From CAZCDS01 sp964497585 (lineage in GTDB: Bacteria; Desulfobacterota; Desulfomonilia; Desulfomonilales; Desulfomonilaceae), in contig CAZCDS010000067.1 of NCBI GenBank assembly GCA_964497585.1, positions 1-35,614 on the forward strand: a stretch of 35,614 nucleotides of DNA. The letters are read 5' to 3'. Position 1 is the first letter of the stretch, and every line of letters begins with the position of its first letter. The notes under the pieces were generated by a model. The model had not been told where the DNA came from, searched no databases, and was given only the letters and a program-made list of their open reading frames with translations. Position numbers and translations under genes: made by a program. Of the stretch, positions 33,139 through 35,614 are shown piece after piece.

Positions 33139-33549
33139 TCAACCAATTAAGTATGGTGTCCCCGGAATTCCGGCATAGTCCACATAGTAGCGTGGCACCG
33201 ATTCCTTGTAGAAGGGGGGACGACTCGCGTTATACTTGAACAGATACGAATCCGCCATCCAAGCCAGATTGTCGAGAAAATCTTGATGATTAGCATTGTC
33301 CGGTAGTCTCGGGAAGTAGACAAGCCCCGCAATCGGGGTATTGGTCTTCTAATACAGTCCGGGTCTTTGTATGAGCCATTCGTCTTCCGTAAACACTACA
33401 GGACAAATCAGCATGCGATATTCTAGTCCTGTAAAGTAATAAGCTTGACGCTTCTTCCAGGTCGTTGGCCCACCAAATGTATCTGAATCTCTGACGGAGA
33501 AAACATGAATGGCTGCGTCAGCCGGCATGAAAGGATAGTTGCGGCTCAT
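33139..33549 (-). pseudogene. unknown gene with one in-frame TAG
   Basis: From ATG 33549, with GGAG seven bases upstream, a frame runs to TGA 33139-33141 (137 codons including the stop), broken only by TAG at 33349-33351 (codon 67). Both sides look like protein. Before it: MSRNYPFMPADAAIHVFSVR and TWKKRQAYYFTGLEYRMLIC. After it: NTPIAGLVYFPRLPDNANHQ, then DNLAWMADSYLFKYNASRPP and a YYVDYAGIPGTPYLIG end. No family recognised. Simplest reading: a recently broken gene. Read-through of TAG, for instance as pyrrolysine, is known in some Desulfobacterota but only for particular methyltransferases. Confidence 0.6.
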
Positions 33550-33679
33550 CAAAAAGCTCCATCGCTTACCGGACTCGGTTGTTGTTCATCGCAACACTTG
33601 TGAGACGCTGTAGCCACCTAAAGTCACTGCCAAGTGATGGCCCCAATAGCTCCGCTAAGCTGGGCTCATAGTCCTGCGA

Positions 33680-34810
33680 TCACACACCAAGATCACGAAT
33701 AAATGCTCGAAGCTCTGCTGGAGCTAGTCTCGGAAATAGGTCGTTGCTGAACTCGAGTGAATAGGTGAAACTCCCATTTTCCCAAAGGACAGACTTAGGG
33801 TTGATAAGGCACCAAAAAGCCGCCATCGCGCGATCACGAGTGCATAAGGACATTGGCTTGCCGCCAATTGTACGCGAGCAAATGAACAATTCCAGACTTC
33901 TCAGGTCACATAGCGCATTATACGCATCTTGCTCCGTATAATGCTGCTTGGGCTTCAAAATCTTGCGACCGACAAGGTACCCCGATCCATCCTGCCTCTC
34001 GAACAGACATGAAAACACTGCTATCGCGAGCAAGGAGCGGTTATTCAAACCTAACTCGGTCGCCTTGGTCACCAGCTTGCTCCGGTATTCCGCAAGTTTC
34101 TCAGGAGAAGTTTTCTCCCTGATCAAAGGTACCGCATAGAGCAAGAACTCAGTCTCTCTTTCCTGACGTTCAACGAAAGCTAATATTGACGTGTGCGCCG
34201 CCTCATAATGGACCTTCTCAAATTTGATCACACTTACCTTTGGAAGAGCGGCAGATATCCGTGCTGACGCCTCATCGAACCGGTCACAGAATTCTGTATA
34301 CGTAGGCGTTTGTCGGGAGATCCCTTCCCAAGCGCAGAATACCGGATTGATCACAGTGCGGGGATTGTTCAGAAAGGTAAGCCAGGTGTCACGATTGCCT
34401 GGCTTAATTCGTCCGTTGGCAATCCCTGCAAGTGTGATTAGGACATTCTGGTCAATCAGGAAGATGCCCGGCTCAACGAATGGGAGAGGCAACCATCCTC
34501 CTTCGACCAGAGCGTAGATTGAAAAACGTTCGTGAAAAGCTACGTCCATGGAAAAACTTGCTGTGGTTAACTCGGGAACGTCATCTTTAAGAATCGTTCC
34601 TTGACCAGTGAACTCTATCCGGTGCCTGCTGTGCGGTTGAACGGCATCAGAGTATACTAGCGGCCTGAATGACTGAGGGACCATATCTGTCTGCTGGCCG
34701 TTTTCTGCCACGTGCCGTAAAGTTATCCAAGGTTTGGTCTCTCTATCCGTTGATATTGCCGGCAATGACCTGAATCTCCTAATCGCTTTGACTTTGTGAT
34801 TGAGAAGCAT
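33680..34810 (-). CDS. hypothetical protein, possibly PIN-like nuclease
   Basis: A 376-residue soluble protein. From about residue 115 the sequence has features of a PIN-like fold: GIFLIDQNVLITLAG with Asp120 after a hydrophobic strand, Glu residues in the middle helices, and late in the chain MSLCTRDRAMAAFWCL, where the Arg-Asp after a strand resembles the third acidic residue of PIN nucleases. PIN proteins cut RNA and are often toxins or defence effectors. This assignment is by eye and uncertain. The ATG at 34810 is preferred over a TTG four codons earlier; its ribosome site is weak. The frame remnant at 34858-35150 lies just upstream on the same strand. Confidence 0.5.
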   Translation of the reverse strand: MLLNHKVKAIRRFRSLPAISTDRETKPWITLRHVAENGQQTDMVPQSFRPLVYSDAVQPHSRHRIEFTGQGTILKDDVPELTTASFSMDVAFHERFSIYALVEGGWLPLPFVEPGIFLIDQNVLITLAGIANGRIKPGNRDTWLTFLNNPRTVINPVFCAWEGISRQTPTYTEFCDRFDEASARISAALPKVSVIKFEKVHYEAAHTSILAFVERQERETEFLLYAVPLIREKTSPEKLAEYRSKLVTKATELGLNNRSLLAIAVFSCLFERQDGSGYLVGRKILKPKQHYTEQDAYNALCDLRSLELFICSRTIGGKPMSLCTRDRAMAAFWCLINPKSVLWENGSFTYSLEFSNDLFPRLAPAELRAFIRDLGV

Positions 34811-34857
34811 GACACCGCCCAACTACAAGGGTGCGGCTCCTGGCCTTGGCTTCTTAC

Positions 34858-35150
34858 CTATATTGGGTACATGCCAAGAAGTTCCTCAATTTCTGCAATA
34901 CACTCTGCTGTGCCCTGAGGCCACCCCGCATCCATCGCGCAGAGGAAGCCCGTAGTCAAGATTTCCACTATGCACCTCCAATAGTTGAGGGTTGTCAAGC
35001 ATTCGATCAGGAGGTGACCAAATTCCAACTTCAGCAAGGGTCCCTGATATCCGTAGAGATCCTTTGAATCAGACTTATCATGAAGAGGGCTGAATCCCCC
35101 ATCAATATTTGAAGTCCAGAAGCGTAGGGGACCCTCCGGGGGCCCTAAAT
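34858..35150 (-). pseudogene. ORF remnant without a clear start
   Basis: An uninterrupted frame of about 97 codons reads well as protein (PLRFWTSNIDGGFSPLHDKS, DLYGYQGPLLKLEFGHLLIE, GTAECIAEIEELLGMYPI) but has no ATG at its upstream end; it runs back into the tRNA-Glu terminator. Either the 5' end was lost when something recombined near the tRNA, or translation starts inside. A GTG at 34968 with GGAGG six bases upstream would give a 36-residue product. Function unknown. It may be the first gene of a unit with the PIN-like gene. Confidence 0.4.
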
Positions 35151-35162
35151 CACGGTAGACGC

Positions 35163-35199
35163 AAAAACAGGGAAGCGCTTCTTGTTGAGGCTTCCCTGT
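35163..35199 (-). terminator. intrinsic terminator after tRNA-Glu
   Basis: On the minus strand ACAGGGAAGC pairs with GCTTCCCTGT (35190-35199 with 35167-35176), followed by five T. It lies about 20 bases behind the tRNA. Confidence 0.85.
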
Positions 35200-35217
35200 G
35201 ATAACGGTCGGTTAGAG

Positions 35218-35293
35218 TGGCAGTCCCAAGGGGGATCGAACCCCTGTCTCCGCCGTGAGAGGGCGGTGTCCTAGGCCTCTAGACGATGGGACC
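35218..35293 (-). tRNA. tRNA-Glu (anticodon CTC)
   Basis: A complete 76-base tRNA on the minus strand. Acceptor GGTCCCA pairs with TGGGACT (with one G-T pair), the anticodon arm is CCGCC-CTCTCAC-GGCGG with CTC as anticodon, the T arm is AGGGG-TTCGATC-CCCCT, discriminator G and encoded CCA follow. Confidence 0.96.
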
Positions 35294-35303
35294 ACAACGT
35301 GAT

Positions 35304-35332
35304 TTTCTACCAAACCGGGGGCTTGCTGTCAA
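35304..35332 (-). promoter_or_regulatory. promoter of tRNA-Glu
   Basis: On the minus strand TTGACA (35327-35332) and TAGAAA (35304-35309) are 17 bases apart, ten bases before the tRNA. An inverted repeat GGGGGC/GCCCCC overlaps the -35 region and might be an operator. Confidence 0.65.
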
Positions 35333-35499
35333 GCGAAGCCGCCCCCAGAAAAATCAGGCTTAAGAAACGAGCGTTGGGGATGCCACAAATTCTCCGGGCG
35401 GCATCGCGGAACTCCGGCCGGACCTCATCCGTGCCCTGATAATCCGGTCCCTCGTCGAATGACCCACGCGCTTGGCCCTCGCCGCCACCAAATCAACGA

Positions 35500-35553
35500 T
35501 CATGGCAGTTGCCAAAAGAACTGGCAGATTTCTTGTGGAAAGATTGCGGAGGA
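35500..35553 (+). repeat. ~50-base dispersed repeat, copy 2
   Basis: Second copy of the segment at 21237-21290, near the right edge. The rest of 35333-35614 has no gene I can support; a 65-codon minus-strand frame (35360-35557) has no ribosome site. Confidence 0.4.
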
Positions 35554-35614
35554 CCATCTGGGGCTCTTTCTTGCAACCTGAAATGAGCGATTTTATTCTG
35601 TTCTTTTTTCACCC

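Overview
The window looks like the chromosome of a GC-rich Gram-negative bacterium, most likely a Desulfobacterota (deltaproteobacterial) species related to the Desulfomonile/Syntrophobacter groups. This is inferred from protein style, not from a marker gene. Supporting signs are a TatB-TatC pair, DUF1573 and PrsW proteins, a split RdgC, dodecin, many Shine-Dalgarno-led GTG/ATG starts, and a SitA6/SitI6-like toxin-immunity pair of a kind best known from Myxobacteria.

Core half (1-18260). The left half is gene-dense and ordinary. It holds the 3' end of an unknown gene, a PAS-PAS histidine kinase and a methyl-accepting chemotaxis protein facing it, a DUF2062 membrane protein, and a thymidylate-synthase-fold protein with its own sigma70 promoter. 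Next come a small secreted basic protein, a PrsW-type membrane protease fused to ankyrin repeats, a large TPR lipoprotein, a small membrane protein and a DUF1573 protein. A zinc-ribbon protein is followed by a co-directional block of tatB, tatC, an ABC-2-like permease and an alpha/beta hydrolase. Dodecin and two adjacent genes that together resemble RdgC close this half. It ends at a complete tRNA-Asn(GTT) with a good promoter.

Accessory half (18261-35217). Right of tRNA-Asn the coding density collapses and relics of mobile DNA appear. The 3' half of tRNA-Asn is repeated at 20865 (about 46 bp, essentially exact) and again, degenerate, at 24246. The tRNA and the first copy are each followed immediately by the 3' end of a tyrosine-recombinase gene reading towards the tRNA. 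This is the signature of at least two elements integrated in tandem at one tRNA. The first islet carries a SEC-C protein. The second carries a nuclease-like toxin and a HEAT-repeat immunity-like protein. Farther right are secreted proteins (an exported acetolactate decarboxylase, a PEBP/YbhB protein, a small unknown), an ISL3 transposase tail, a 3' fragment of tRNA-Arg(CCT) with a third integrase tail, and three decayed RAYT (IS200-like) fragments. A GH25 muramidase and an exported GH13 alpha-amylase follow. The right end has a gene broken by an in-frame TAG, a possible PIN-like protein, an ORF remnant and tRNA-Glu(CTC) with promoter and terminator.

The strongest candidate for a little-described system is the toxin-immunity pair at 21884-24013. 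It is a free-standing version without the lipoprotein signal expected of SitA proteins, and its partner appears to have lost the CXXCG motifs and gained a HEAT-repeat tail. Two in-frame stop codons, the split RdgC and the altered thymidylate-synthase-like active site are also worth checking.
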